From the NCBI RefSeq assembly GCF_014648495.1, contig NZ_BMRF01000002.1, forward strand, positions 1-64,000: 64,000 bases of DNA. Reading direction: 5' to 3'. A model generated the notes under the pieces. The model did not search any database, was not told where the DNA came from, and saw only the letters and a program-made list of their open reading frames with translations. This document shows positions 8,594 to 17,178 of this stretch, in pieces. This DNA is from Actinomadura cremea (GTDB lineage: Bacteria; Actinomycetota; Actinomycetes; Streptosporangiales; Streptosporangiaceae). Both the position numbers and the translations under genes were made by a program. Numbering within the stretch: the first letter of the stretch is position 1; each line of letters starts with the position of its first letter.

Positions 8594-10162
8594 ATGGAGT
8601 ACAACCACGCTGACCTGTTCGAGGGAGTCGCGGACGCGATCGGGGACCGGACCGCGCTGGTCTGCGGCGACCGCCGGCTCACCTACGCCGAGCTGGACGA
8701 GCACGCCAACCGGCTCGCGCACCACCTGGCGGCGTCCGGGGTCGAACCCGGGCAGCACGTCGCCGTCCAGCTCTACAACGGCGTCGAGTACGCGGCGGCG
8801 CTGCTGGCCGCGCTGAAGATCCGCGCGGTGCCGATCAACGTCAACTACCGGTACGTCGAGGGCGAGCTCCGCTACATCTACCAGGACTCCGACAGCGTCG
8901 CGCTGCTGTACGACGTGGAGTTCGAGGAGAGGGTGGCGGCGGTCGTCCCGGAGGTCCCCCGGCTGCGGCATCTCATCGCCGTGGGCGGGACCCCGTCCAT
9001 CGAGGGCGCCGTCCGGTACGACGACGCGGTGCAGAACGCCGACGGCGCGCGCGGGTTCCCGCCGCGTTCGGCCGACGACATCTACATCGTCTACACGGGC
9101 GGCACCACGGGGATGCCCAAGGGCGTCATGTGGTCCACCGAACAGATGCTGTTCGCGTTCTGGAACCCGACGTTCCCGCGCCCCGAGCGGCCCGAGGACG
9201 TCGTGGAGCTGGCGCGCGACTCGGGCCCGATGGTGATGATGCCGATCGCGCCGCTCATGCACGGCGCCGCGCAGATGGCCACGTGGATCGCGTGGTTCAT
9301 GGGCGCGACGCTCGTCTACACGCGCAAGTTCGACGCGGGCGAGGTGTGGCGGACGATCACGCGGGAGAAGGTCAACTCCCTGACCGTCACCGGGGACGCG
9401 ATGGCGATCCCGATGGCGGACGAACTCGCCACCGGCCGGCACGACACGTCGTCGCTGCTCGCGTTCGTCTCGACGGGGGCGATCCTCACCGGCACCGTGC
9501 GGGAGCGCCTCCAGGGACTCCTCCCGAACAGCATCATCCTCGATCGGTTCGGCTCGACCGAGTCCGGGTCGACGGCCGAGGCGGTGTCGGGGTCGTCCCC
9601 GGAGAAGGGCCTGCGGTTCGCGCCGGACGTGGAGAACGTGACCGTCCTGGACGACGGGCTCCGCCCGGTGAAGCCCGGTTCCGGCGTCATGGGCCAGGTC
9701 GCGCGCAGCGGGTACATCGCGCACGGCTACTACAACGACCCCGACAAGACCGCGAGGACGTTCCCCGTGGTGGACGGCCGTCGCTGGCTGCTCACCGGCG
9801 ACATGGCGACGGTCGAGGAGGACGGCTCGATCGCGGTGTTCGGCCGGGGCTCGCAGGCGATCAACACCGGCGGCGAGAAGGTGTTCCCCGAGGAGGTCGA
9901 GGCCGTCCTGAAGGGGCATCCGGCGGTGTACGACGCGGTCGTGACGGGCATCCCGGACGAGCGCTGGGGCAACCGCGTGGCGGCCGTGGTGCAGCCGACC
10001 GGCGACGCGCCGCCCGCCGCCGACCTCGACGCGCACTGCCGCCGCGAGTTGTCGGGCTACAAGGTGCCGCGCACGTACGCGTTCGTGAAGGAGATGAAGC
10101 GCTCCCCGGCGGGGAAGGCGGACTACCGCTGGGCCAAGCAGGTCGCGGAGGAAGCGCGCTGA
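8594..10162 (+). CDS. Acyl-CoA synthetase (AMP-binding, FadD-like)
   Basis: A 522-residue acyl-CoA ligase. Motifs: YTGGTTGMPKG (ATP loop), DRFGSTESG, and the hinge GDMATVEEDGSIAVFGRGSQAINTGG in which the usual Lys/Arg after GRG is Ser-Gln. The C-terminal catalytic Lys is in SPAGKADYRWAK. It lies 77 bases after the thiolase-fold operon on the same strand, with GGAGGG before ATG 8594, and is closed by a hairpin at 10180-10208. Two ligases in one block suggest successive acid activations or two substrate classes. Confidence 0.85.
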   Translation: MEYNHADLFEGVADAIGDRTALVCGDRRLTYAELDEHANRLAHHLAASGVEPGQHVAVQLYNGVEYAAALLAALKIRAVPINVNYRYVEGELRYIYQDSDSVALLYDVEFEERVAAVVPEVPRLRHLIAVGGTPSIEGAVRYDDAVQNADGARGFPPRSADDIYIVYTGGTTGMPKGVMWSTEQMLFAFWNPTFPRPERPEDVVELARDSGPMVMMPIAPLMHGAAQMATWIAWFMGATLVYTRKFDAGEVWRTITREKVNSLTVTGDAMAIPMADELATGRHDTSSLLAFVSTGAILTGTVRERLQGLLPNSIILDRFGSTESGSTAEAVSGSSPEKGLRFAPDVENVTVLDDGLRPVKPGSGVMGQVARSGYIAHGYYNDPDKTARTFPVVDGRRWLLTGDMATVEEDGSIAVFGRGSQAINTGGEKVFPEEVEAVLKGHPAVYDAVVTGIPDERWGNRVAAVVQPTGDAPPAADLDAHCRRELSGYKVPRTYAFVKEMKRSPAGKADYRWAKQVAEEAR

Positions 10163-10179
10163 GACGTCCGTTATGGGTC

Positions 10180-10208
10180 GGCCCCGAACCTTTGTGAGGA
10201 TCGGGGCC
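10180..10208 (+). terminator. Hairpin terminator after acyl-CoA operon
   Basis: GGCCCCGA (10180-10187) and TCGGGGCC (10201-10208) form an 8-base perfect stem around a 13-base loop, 18 bases after the ligase stop. There is no T-tract, which is common in actinomycete terminators. Confidence 0.5.
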
Positions 10209-10314
10209 CTGCCTCGACCCACTGTTAGCGGGCCTAACAAAACCATGATAGGGCCGTCCCGGCACTGGTCACGGCGTCCGCGACCATGACCTGACCCACA
10301 CGGCCGGGCCGGGG

Positions 10315-10923
10315 TCAGCCCGTGAGCGCGGCGAGGAGCTCGTCCTCGGTCCGCCGTCCGGTGAGCACGAGGCCGCCGCCGAAGCGGAACGCGGGCACCG
10401 ACTCGCGGTCGAAGCCGAGCCCCCGCACGCGTTCCAGCTCCCGGCGCAATTCCTCGGGCCCGCTCGTGCCCGGTTCGACGCCCGCCTCACGGGTCAGCCG
10501 GGCCAGCACCGCGGGGTCGGCCACGTTGACCCCGTCGGTGAAGTACGCCCGGTACAGCCGCTCGGTCATGGCCTCGCCCCGGCCCTGCTCGACGGCCCAG
10601 GCGATGCGGCGGTGGGCCTCGAAGGTGTTGGTGGAGACGACGCGGGTGAAGTCGACCCGCATCCCCTCCGCGGCGCCGAAGTCCGCGGTCGCCTGCACCG
10701 CGAGCGCCGCCTCCTCGCCGAGGAGGCGGCGGTGCGTCTCCACCAGCGGCTCGCCCGCCGGATCGATGCCGGGCTCGAACCGGTACGGCAGCAGCGCCGT
10801 CTCGACCTCGCCGCCGCCCGCGCGGAACCGCCGGGCGACCCGCGTCCACCGCGTGAACATCAGGTAGGAGTTGACGCAGGCGACGTCGAAGACGAACTCG
10901 ACCGTGCGCGTTCCGGGGGTCAC
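10315..10923 (-). CDS. DsbA-family (FrnE-like) thioredoxin-fold protein
   Basis: A 202-residue protein resembling the DsbA/FrnE/2-hydroxychromene-2-carboxylate isomerase branch of the thioredoxin superfamily. The expected CxxC near the N-terminus is reduced to a single cysteine (DVACVNSY), so ordinary disulfide exchange is doubtful and glutathione- or mycothiol-dependent isomerisation is a possibility. The C-terminal half carries the family-typical SVPAFRFGGGLVLTGRRTEDEL. The GTG start overlaps the SDR stop (GTGA), so the two genes form a translationally coupled pair; GTG 10926 is also possible. Confidence 0.65.
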   Translation of the reverse strand: MTPGTRTVEFVFDVACVNSYLMFTRWTRVARRFRAGGGEVETALLPYRFEPGIDPAGEPLVETHRRLLGEEAALAVQATADFGAAEGMRVDFTRVVSTNTFEAHRRIAWAVEQGRGEAMTERLYRAYFTDGVNVADPAVLARLTREAGVEPGTSGPEELRRELERVRGLGFDRESVPAFRFGGGLVLTGRRTEDELLAALTG

Positions 10924-11627
10924 CACGGCACCGGACCGGCGGCCGCGAAGTACCCGCCCGTCGGGCCGTCCGCGCCGATCGTGGCCATGCGCACGATGAT
11001 CTCGGCGCCCTCCTCGACCGTCTGCGGGCCGGTGCGGCCGTTGAGGTCGGTGGCGGTGTGGCCGGGATCGACCGCGTTCACCCGGACGCCCGGAAAGGCG
11101 TGGGCGTACTGCGCGGTGACCATGTTCAGCGCCGCCTTGGCCGAGGCGTAGTCCAGCGTGGGGATCCAGGTGGGCGCATGCTCGGCGCGGGCCGCCGGAT
11201 CGGTGGCCGCGGCCAGCGACCCCAGCCCGCTGCCGACGTTCACCACGACCGGCGCGGTGCCGCGCTCCAGCAGCGGCAGGAACGCCCGCATCACCCGGAC
11301 GACCCCGAAGACGTTCGTGTCGTAGCAGGCCAGCATGTCGTCGGCGGTGGTGTCGGCTACCGGCTTGCGCGCGCCGACGATCCCCGCGTTGTTCACGAGG
11401 ACGTCGAGGCGTCCGGCCTCGTCGCGGACGCGCGCGGCGGCGCGGCGCACCGACTCGTCGTCGGTGACGTCGACGCGCAGCGGCCGGGCGCCGAGCGCGC
11501 GGGCCGCGTCCTCGCCGCGCCGGACGTCCCGGGCACCGGCGAACACGGTGTGCCCGGCCGCCACGAGGCGCCGCGCGGTCTCGAAGCCCAGCCCCCGGTT
11601 GGCTCCGGTGATCAGTGTGATGCTCAT
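10920..11627 (-). CDS. SDR family oxidoreductase
   Basis: A 235-residue short-chain dehydrogenase. It has GANRGLG for NAD(P)H binding near the N-terminus, the NNAG motif, and the catalytic pair in DYASAK. It reduces or oxidises a carbonyl or alcohol; the substrate is unknown. It is divergent from an XRE-type regulator with a 115-base gap, an arrangement in which the regulator commonly controls the SDR, and is coupled to the DsbA-like gene downstream. Confidence 0.8.
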   Translation of the reverse strand: MSITLITGANRGLGFETARRLVAAGHTVFAGARDVRRGEDAARALGARPLRVDVTDDESVRRAAARVRDEAGRLDVLVNNAGIVGARKPVADTTADDMLACYDTNVFGVVRVMRAFLPLLERGTAPVVVNVGSGLGSLAAATDPAARAEHAPTWIPTLDYASAKAALNMVTAQYAHAFPGVRVNAVDPGHTATDLNGRTGPQTVEEGAEIIVRMATIGADGPTGGYFAAAGPVPW

Positions 11628-11663
11628 GGCCCCGATCCTGGGTGCGGCGGCGCGAACGTGGCA

Positions 11664-11693
11664 GTACCCGCCTCTTCCTGGGAAAAGCGGTAC
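11664..11693. promoter_or_regulatory. Inverted GTACC...GGTAC pair between SDR and XRE regulator
   Basis: GTACC at 11664-11668 and its complement GGTAC at 11689-11693 lie in the divergent intergenic region. They are 25 bases apart start to start and so would face the same side of the helix after about 2.4 turns. This is a plausible binding site for the adjacent XRE/MmyB-like regulator; no further support is visible. Confidence 0.25.
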
Positions 11694-11729
11694 CACTCGG
11701 GTGCGCGGCCCGGCGCCGTGCAACCTTCC

Positions 11730-11735
11730 TATAGT
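11730..11735 (+). promoter_or_regulatory. -10 box TATAGT of a probable leaderless promoter
   Basis: TATAGT is followed by exactly seven bases and then the ATG at 11743. This spacing puts the transcription start on or next to the start codon, and no ribosome-binding site is present. The mRNA is therefore probably leaderless. Confidence 0.45.
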
Positions 11736-11742
11736 GGACGCC

Positions 11743-12645
11743 ATGAGCGTGCGCGACGGCGCGGCGGCGGGGGCGAACGACCTCGGCGTCGCGCTGCGGA
11801 CCTGGCGCCGCCGGGCCGACCCCGCCGCGGCGGGGCTGCCCGTCGGCCGGCCCCGCCGGGTGGCCGGGCTGCGCCGCGAGGAGCTGGCGCGGCTGGCCGG
11901 CATGTCGGTGGACTACGTGGTGCGGCTGGAGCAGGGGCGGGCCGCCTCGCCCTCGGTGCAGATCCTCATCGCCCTGGCGCGGGCGCTGCGGCTGTCGGCG
12001 GACGAGCGCCGCCACCTGTTCCTGCTGGCCGGACGGCTCGCACCCGCCCCCGAACGGGTCTCGGCGCACCTCACGCCCGGCGTCCTGCGGCTGCTGGACC
12101 GGCTGGACGGCTCCCCGGTCGCCGTCTACGACGCGGCCTGGACGCTGATCGCCTGGAACCCCCTGCACGCCGCGCTCACCGGGGACGGCGACGGCGCGGG
12201 CGAACGCGACCGCAGCCTGCCGTGGCGGCACTTCACCGGGACGCCCACCCGGGTGAGCCACACCGCCGAGCAGACGGAGCGCTTCGAGACGGCCGTGGTC
12301 GCCGACCTGCGGGCCGCCACCGCGCGCTTCCCCGGGGACGTCCGGCTCCGCCGGCTGATCGCCGACCTGCGGCGGCACAGCCCCCGCTTCGCGGAGCTGT
12401 GGGCCTCGCACGAGGTGGGCGCGCACGTCACCGACAGCAAGACGATCCACCACCCCGACGTCGGCGAGCTGCGCCTGGACTGCGACGTGCTCACCGTGCC
12501 GGGCACCGACGTCCACGTGGTGGTCTGCACCGCCGAGCCGGGATCGGAGGCCGCCGGGAAGCTTCGGCTGCTCGGCGCGCTCGCCGCCCCGTCCGCCATC
12601 GAACCGCCGATCGCCGGGCCGCGCCGCTGCGTCGCCGCCCACTAA
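11743..12645 (+). CDS. XRE-family regulator with MmyB-like ligand-binding domain
   Basis: A 300-residue DNA-binding regulator. The helix-turn-helix (about residues 45-75) contains the LRREELARLAGMSVDYVVRLE signature typical of the MmyB-like branch. Residues from about 105 on form the PAS-like MmyB domain, which in relatives binds fatty-acid-type ligands. It is divergent from an SDR, the usual target arrangement for these regulators. A MarR gene begins 41 bases after its stop. Confidence 0.8.
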   Translation: MSVRDGAAAGANDLGVALRTWRRRADPAAAGLPVGRPRRVAGLRREELARLAGMSVDYVVRLEQGRAASPSVQILIALARALRLSADERRHLFLLAGRLAPAPERVSAHLTPGVLRLLDRLDGSPVAVYDAAWTLIAWNPLHAALTGDGDGAGERDRSLPWRHFTGTPTRVSHTAEQTERFETAVVADLRAATARFPGDVRLRRLIADLRRHSPRFAELWASHEVGAHVTDSKTIHHPDVGELRLDCDVLTVPGTDVHVVVCTAEPGSEAAGKLRLLGALAAPSAIEPPIAGPRRCVAAH

Positions 12646-12686
12646 ACTCTCCGAACGCTCCACATGCGAGATGACGGAGGTGGGTC

Positions 12687-13160
12687 GTGGCGACCCCCGA
12701 GCGCGGACGCACGCCCGCCGAACTGCTGGCGTCGGCGTTGCAGCGCAACACCATGTACACGGTCCTGCTGCATCACGCGACGGCGGGCAAGTCCGGGATG
12801 AACGTCACCGACGCGCAGTGCGTCAACGCGCTCGCGCTCGACGGCCCGCAGACCCCCGGCAGCCTCGCGAAGCTGATGGGGATCACGACGGGCGGCGCCA
12901 TCACCGCCGTGATCGACCGGCTGGAGAAGTCCGGGCACGTCCGCCGCACCCGCGACCCCGACGACCGGCGCCGCGTGATCGTCGAGCTGGTCCCGGGCGC
13001 GGCCGAGCGCGTCGGCCGGTACTTCGAGCCGGTCGCCCGGCAGGTCCACGAGCGGCTCGCGGACTGCACGGACGAGCAGATCGCCTTCCTCCTGAACTGG
13101 TTCGGCGGCACCAACGCCGCCATGCCCGAGGTCATCGACGAGGTCCGCCGCATGCGCTGA
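12687..13160 (+). CDS. MarR family transcriptional regulator
   Basis: A 157-residue winged-helix protein. The recognition region TPGSLAKLMGITTGGAITAVIDRLEKSG and the wing RRTRDPDDRRRVIVEL are diagnostic of MarR. It would bind DNA as a dimer and respond to small phenolic or lipophilic ligands or to oxidation. GTG 12687 has a GGAGGTGGG ribosome site. The likely target is itself or the following DoxX-like gene, 72 bases downstream. Confidence 0.85.
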   Translation: MATPERGRTPAELLASALQRNTMYTVLLHHATAGKSGMNVTDAQCVNALALDGPQTPGSLAKLMGITTGGAITAVIDRLEKSGHVRRTRDPDDRRRVIVELVPGAAERVGRYFEPVARQVHERLADCTDEQIAFLLNWFGGTNAAMPEVIDEVRRMR

Positions 13161-13197
13161 CCGGTGGCCCGGTCCGGCCGCGTGGCGTACGCCACTA

Positions 13198-13225
13198 TTG
13201 GACGCCACGTCCCATATGACAGACT
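13198..13225 (+). promoter_or_regulatory. Promoter TTGGAC-N16-CAGACT, leaderless geometry
   Basis: TTGGAC (13198-13203) and CAGACT (13220-13225) are separated by 16 bases. The ATG of the DoxX-like gene follows the -10 box by seven bases with no ribosome site, so transcription probably starts at the A of the start codon. Confidence 0.4.
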
Positions 13226-13232
13226 GCTCGGC

Positions 13233-13604
13233 ATGACGGACTCGCCCCGCGCGCACCGCGACCTCGCCACCGCGATGGCGGCCATGGGCACCCTGCACAT
13301 GGTGGCCCCGAAGCCGTTCGACGCGCTCGTCCCGGAGCGGCTGCCCGGCAGCGCGCGCACCTGGACCTACCTCAGCGGCGTCGCCGAGCTGGCCTGCGCC
13401 GCCGCGGTCGCGCACCCGCGCACCCGCCGCGCCGGGGCGCTGGCGACCGCCGGGCTGATGCTGGCGGTGTACCCCGCGAACGTCAAGATGGCCCGCGACT
13501 GGCGGCACCGGGCGCTGCCGATGCGCGCCGCCGCCTACGGCCGCCTCCCGTTCCAGGCGCCGCTCATCGGCTGGGCCCTGCACGTCGCCCGCAAGGCCCG
13601 CTGA
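13233..13604 (+). CDS. Small DoxX-like membrane protein
   Basis: A 123-residue protein with about four hydrophobic segments and the WRHRALPMRAAAYGRLPFQ loop seen in DoxX-related proteins of actinomycetes. Function is unknown; DoxX relatives have been linked to quinone or thiol redox homeostasis at the membrane. It follows a MarR regulator on the same strand, which may control it. Confidence 0.6.
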   Translation: MTDSPRAHRDLATAMAAMGTLHMVAPKPFDALVPERLPGSARTWTYLSGVAELACAAAVAHPRTRRAGALATAGLMLAVYPANVKMARDWRHRALPMRAAAYGRLPFQAPLIGWALHVARKAR

Positions 13605-13699
13605 GGCCCGACCCGTCCCTTCCGTCCCTTCCGTCCGTGTAGTCGCGTGATCGCCGGAAGTGAGATCATGCGCGGCATGAGCGCACGAAGGGACGGCCG

Positions 13700-15385
13700 G
13701 TGACCGTGGAGCCACTGCGACCGGAGGACCCCACCGCCATCGGCGGATACCCCCTGCTCGCCCGGATCGGCGCGGGCGGCATGGGCCAGGTCTACCTTGG
13801 ACTCACCGAGGGCGGACGGCACGTCGCCCTCAAGGTGATCCGGGACGACTTCGAGAGCGAGCAGGCGCTCGCCCGCTTCCGCCGCGAGGTCGCGACCGTC
13901 GAGCGGGTCCGCAGCAGGTGCGCCGCCGCGATGGTCGGCGCGGGACTCGCCGAGCCCCCGTACTGGCTCGCGACCGAGTACGTTCCCGGCCCGACGCTGA
14001 GGCAGGCCGTCGCCGAGCACGGGCCGCTGCCTCCCGGCACCTGCCTGCGGCTGCTGGCCGAACTGGCCCGGGGGCTGCTGGAGATCCACCGGCAGGGCGT
14101 CCAGCACCGCGACCTCAAGCCGGGCAACGTGATCCTCGCTCCCGATGGCCCGCGCCTCATCGACTTCGGCATCGCGCGGGGCGAGGGGCAGACGCAGATC
14201 ACCCAGACCGGTGCGTGGAACGGGACTCCCGGCTACGTCGCGCCCGAGGTCGTCCGGGAGCAGGAGCCGGTGGCCGCGTCCGACGTGTTCTCGCTCGCCG
14301 GGACGATCGCCTACGCCGCGACCGGGCGCCCGCCGTTCGGCGGCGGCCGCATCGAGGCCGTCCTCATGCGGACGCTGAACGGCGAGATCGACGTCGCCGG
14401 AGTCGAGCCGCGCGTCGCCGAACTCATCGAGCTGTGCGCGCGCAAGGACCCGGACGACCGCGTCACCCCCGAGCGGCTGCTGGAGCTGCTCGGCGACGCC
14501 GCCGGGGACGGCCTCGCCGCCGATCCCGAGTACCGGCGCCGCGTGACCGGTCTTCCTCCGCTCCCGATGAGCGTCGCGGACGCCGCCACGGCCGGGCTCG
14601 TCCCGCCGGACCGGACCCGCGTGGACGGGCCGCCGGGCGGGCTGCTCGGCGGCCGGCGCGGCCCGCTCGTCGCCGCGGCCGCCGCGGGCGTGGCGGTCGT
14701 CGTCCTGGGCGGCGCGTTCGCCATCCGCGCCGCGACCGACGACGACGGCGGCGGCGGCGGCGGAACCGGCGGGGCCGGAACCGCCGCGGCGCGCTCCAGC
14801 ACCCCCGGGAGCCCGTCGAGCGGGGACCCGGACCCGGCGGCCGGGGGTTCCGGTGCCGCCGAAACCCCCGGCGCGGTCGAGACCACGGGCCGGAGCCCCG
14901 CCTCCGGCGGCCGTCCGCCGGACCGGTGGATCGTCAAGGAGCCCACGTCCGACTTCCAGGAGACCACCTACCGCAGTGCGGACGGCACCTGCATCCCCGC
15001 CGTCGCCCCGAAGGACATGCAGGTCGCCAGGGACCTGCAGATGTCGGCCGAGCGCGAGCCGGTCACGACCGAAACCACCCAGATCGGCGTCCGGTTCAAG
15101 TACGGGAACCCGCCGGACTACTACATGGCCGCCATCATCCGTCCCCCGGCCGGCAGCATGGGGAACAGCATCACCGGCATCGTGCAGAGCAGGCCCTTCA
15201 AGATGGCCGGTCAGGAGTGGGTGTACCTGGACTACCCGCGCGACTTCACGTGGCCGGGCGCGGGCAGCGAGCCGTACTCCCTCACGACCGAGGCGACCGC
15301 GGGCGACTGGACCGTCCTCTGGATGCAGGTGCGCTCGGACGGCGGCGCCTACCTCCTCGGCTGCGACGGTTTCACGGTCGGGTAG
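13700..15385 (+). CDS. Receptor-type Ser/Thr protein kinase with extracellular domain
   Basis: A 561-residue PknB-type kinase. Motifs: glycine loop GAGGMG (24-29), ATP-anchoring Lys45, catalytic HRDLKPGN (136-143), DFG (155-157) and GTPGYVAPE. A juxtamembrane segment leads to one membrane helix (about 320-340), an Asp/Gly-rich then Ser/Pro-rich linker, and an extracellular domain of about 150 residues with two cysteines. That domain lacks PASTA repeats and differs from those of the three kinases at 36-41 kb. It would phosphorylate cytoplasmic targets in response to an external cue. GTG 13700 is the only sensible start; ATG 13678 is out of frame. Confidence 0.85.
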   Translation: MTVEPLRPEDPTAIGGYPLLARIGAGGMGQVYLGLTEGGRHVALKVIRDDFESEQALARFRREVATVERVRSRCAAAMVGAGLAEPPYWLATEYVPGPTLRQAVAEHGPLPPGTCLRLLAELARGLLEIHRQGVQHRDLKPGNVILAPDGPRLIDFGIARGEGQTQITQTGAWNGTPGYVAPEVVREQEPVAASDVFSLAGTIAYAATGRPPFGGGRIEAVLMRTLNGEIDVAGVEPRVAELIELCARKDPDDRVTPERLLELLGDAAGDGLAADPEYRRRVTGLPPLPMSVADAATAGLVPPDRTRVDGPPGGLLGGRRGPLVAAAAAGVAVVVLGGAFAIRAATDDDGGGGGGTGGAGTAAARSSTPGSPSSGDPDPAAGGSGAAETPGAVETTGRSPASGGRPPDRWIVKEPTSDFQETTYRSADGTCIPAVAPKDMQVARDLQMSAEREPVTTETTQIGVRFKYGNPPDYYMAAIIRPPAGSMGNSITGIVQSRPFKMAGQEWVYLDYPRDFTWPGAGSEPYSLTTEATAGDWTVLWMQVRSDGGAYLLGCDGFTVG

Positions 15386-15446
15386 ACGGCGCCCCGCTCA
15401 CCGCACGGGATCGGCCTCCCGGCCCTGCCGGGGCCAGGAGGCACGC

Positions 15447-15516
15447 AGCAGCGTCCGGGGAGCAGCGTCCGGGGAGCAGCGTCCGGGGAGCAGCGTCCGG
15501 GGAGCAGGGTCCGGGG
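15447..15516. repeat. Five tandem copies of a 14-base unit
   Basis: AGCAGCGTCCGGGG is repeated at 15447, 15461, 15475 and 15489, with a fifth copy at 15503 carrying one change (AGCAGGG). A decayed sixth begins CTCAGCGG. The array fills most of the 132-base gap between the kinase stop and the convergent thiolase-fold stop. The 14-base period is not a multiple of three, as expected for non-coding slippage-type repeats. Confidence 0.9.
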
Positions 15517-15517
15517 C

Positions 15518-16708
15518 TCAGCGGACGGCTATGACGGCCGAGCCGTGGCCGAAGAGGCCCTGGTTGACGGCGATGCCGGCCCGCGCGTTCTCGACCTGGC
15601 GGCCGTCCGCGCTCCCGCGCAGCTGCCAGGTCAGCTCGCACACCTGCGCGATGGCCTGCGCCGGGATCGCCTCGCCGAAGCTGGCCAGCCCGCCGCTCGG
15701 GTTGACCGGGACGCGGCCGCCGAGGGCCGTCGCGCCCGAGCGCAGCAGTTCCTCCGCGCCGCCCGGCTCGCACAGGCCGATGTCCTCGTACCAGTCGAGT
15801 TCGAGCGCCGTGGACAGGTCGTAGACCTCCGCGAGCGACAGGTCGTCCGGCCCGATGCCGGCCTCCTCGTACGCGGCGTGCGCGATCGCCGACCGGAACG
15901 GACGCTCCGGCGGCGGGACGGCCATCGCGGAGTCGGTCGCGAAGTCGGGCAGGTCCAGGACCGTCTTCGGGAAGGTGGGCGTCACCGTCGACAGCGCCGG
16001 GATGCGCACCGGGTCGGCGATGCCGTGCCGCCGCGCGAAGTCGACCGAGGTGAGGACGAGCGCGGCGCCGCCGTCGCTCGTCGCGCAGATGTCGAGGAGG
16101 CGCAGGGGGTCGGCGACGACGGCCGACTCCCGGACGTCCTCCGCCGTCACCTCCTTGCGGTAGCGCGCGTTCGGGTTGTTCAGGCCGTGCCGCGCGTTCT
16201 TGACCTTCACGGCGGCGAAGTCGTCGAGCGTGGCGCCGTGCTCGGCCATGCGGCGGCGCGCGTAGAGGGCGAAGTAGATGGGGTTGGTGGCGCCGAGCAG
16301 GCGGAAGCGGAGCCAGTCGGGGTCGTCGGGGCGGTCCCCGCCGACCGGCTTGAAGAAGCCCTTCGGGGCCGCGTCCGCGCCGACCACGAGCGCGACGTCG
16401 CACAACCCCGCGAGGATCTGCGCGCGCGCCGACGCGATGGCCTGCGCGCCGGACGCGCACGCCGCGTAGCAGCTCGACACCCGCGCCCCGGACCAGCCGA
16501 GCGCCTGCGCGAAGGTCGCCCCCGCGATGAACCCCGGGTACCCGTTGCGGATCGTGTCGGCGCCCGCCACGTACTGGACGTCCGTCCATGCGAGCCCCGC
16601 GTCGGCGAGGGCGGCGCGGGCCGCCGCGAGCCCGTACTCGACGAAGCCGCGCCCCCACTTGCCCCACGGGTGCATCCCCGCGCCGAGCACTGCCACCGAA
16701 CGGCTCAC
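15518..16708 (-). CDS. Thiolase-fold protein (acetyl-CoA acetyltransferase-like)
   Basis: A 396-residue thiolase-superfamily protein with the nucleophile region CYAACASGAQA intact. The C-terminal motif reads NPSGGLASFGEAIP, so the GHP His is absent. This resembles the steroid- and lipid-associated thiolase-like group. The GTG start overlaps the stop of the DUF35 gene (GTGA), so the two products are probably made in equal amounts and form a complex. Its stop abuts the 14-base repeat array. Confidence 0.8.
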   Translation of the reverse strand: MSRSVAVLGAGMHPWGKWGRGFVEYGLAAARAALADAGLAWTDVQYVAGADTIRNGYPGFIAGATFAQALGWSGARVSSCYAACASGAQAIASARAQILAGLCDVALVVGADAAPKGFFKPVGGDRPDDPDWLRFRLLGATNPIYFALYARRRMAEHGATLDDFAAVKVKNARHGLNNPNARYRKEVTAEDVRESAVVADPLRLLDICATSDGGAALVLTSVDFARRHGIADPVRIPALSTVTPTFPKTVLDLPDFATDSAMAVPPPERPFRSAIAHAAYEEAGIGPDDLSLAEVYDLSTALELDWYEDIGLCEPGGAEELLRSGATALGGRVPVNPSGGLASFGEAIPAQAIAQVCELTWQLRGSADGRQVENARAGIAVNQGLFGHGSAVIAVR

Positions 16709-17154
16709 TTGACGGGCCTCCACATCCAGACGGTGTACTCCGCGTCGTCGTCCTCGTACAGGACGCCCTCGGTCAGCTCGACCTCCATGCCGACGGCCAG
16801 GTCGTCCACCGTGCACTCCGGGACGACCTGCCCGAGGACGACCATGCGTTCGTCCTCGAGTTCCACGGCGGCGACCGTGTAGGGCCGGAACGGGTCGGGG
16901 GAGACGTACGGGGGCGGCGGTTTGTACCGGGAGTCGGCGTACGACCAGATCCGGCCGCGTGCGGAGAGCGCGTACTCGGCGAGCTCCGAGCCGTCCCGCG
17001 GGCCGTCGCAGCGCGGGTTCCTGCAGGCCAGCTCGTTGCGCGGGAAGTACGGCGTGCCGCACGACGCGCACCGGGTGCCCAGCAGCCGCACACCGCCGTC
17101 CCGTCCGGTGAACCAGCCGTCGATCGCCGGACGACGTTCCTTGGTGGTGGTCAC
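16705..17154 (-). CDS. DUF35 zinc-ribbon/OB-fold acyl-CoA-binding protein
   Basis: A 149-residue protein. The zinc ribbon is complete (CASC, then CRNPRC after 11 residues), followed by an OB-fold (about 65-145). Such proteins bind CoA esters and partner with thiolase-like enzymes. It is coupled to the thiolase-fold gene downstream and begins 25 bases after the MFS stop on the same strand, so an MFS-DUF35-thiolase operon is likely. Confidence 0.8.
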   Translation of the reverse strand: MTTTKERRPAIDGWFTGRDGGVRLLGTRCASCGTPYFPRNELACRNPRCDGPRDGSELAEYALSARGRIWSYADSRYKPPPPYVSPDPFRPYTVAAVELEDERMVVLGQVVPECTVDDLAVGMEVELTEGVLYEDDDAEYTVWMWRPVK

Positions 17155-17178
17155 GCTCGGCCTCCCCGCCTTGATCGC

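Noticed and set aside
13700-15385. pknB with PASTA repeats
   Set aside because: The extracellular region shows no PASTA pattern and no cell-division genes are near, so the specific symbol was not used.
15447-15516. CRISPR array
   Set aside because: The units are 14 bases and directly adjacent with no spacers, and no cas gene is present.
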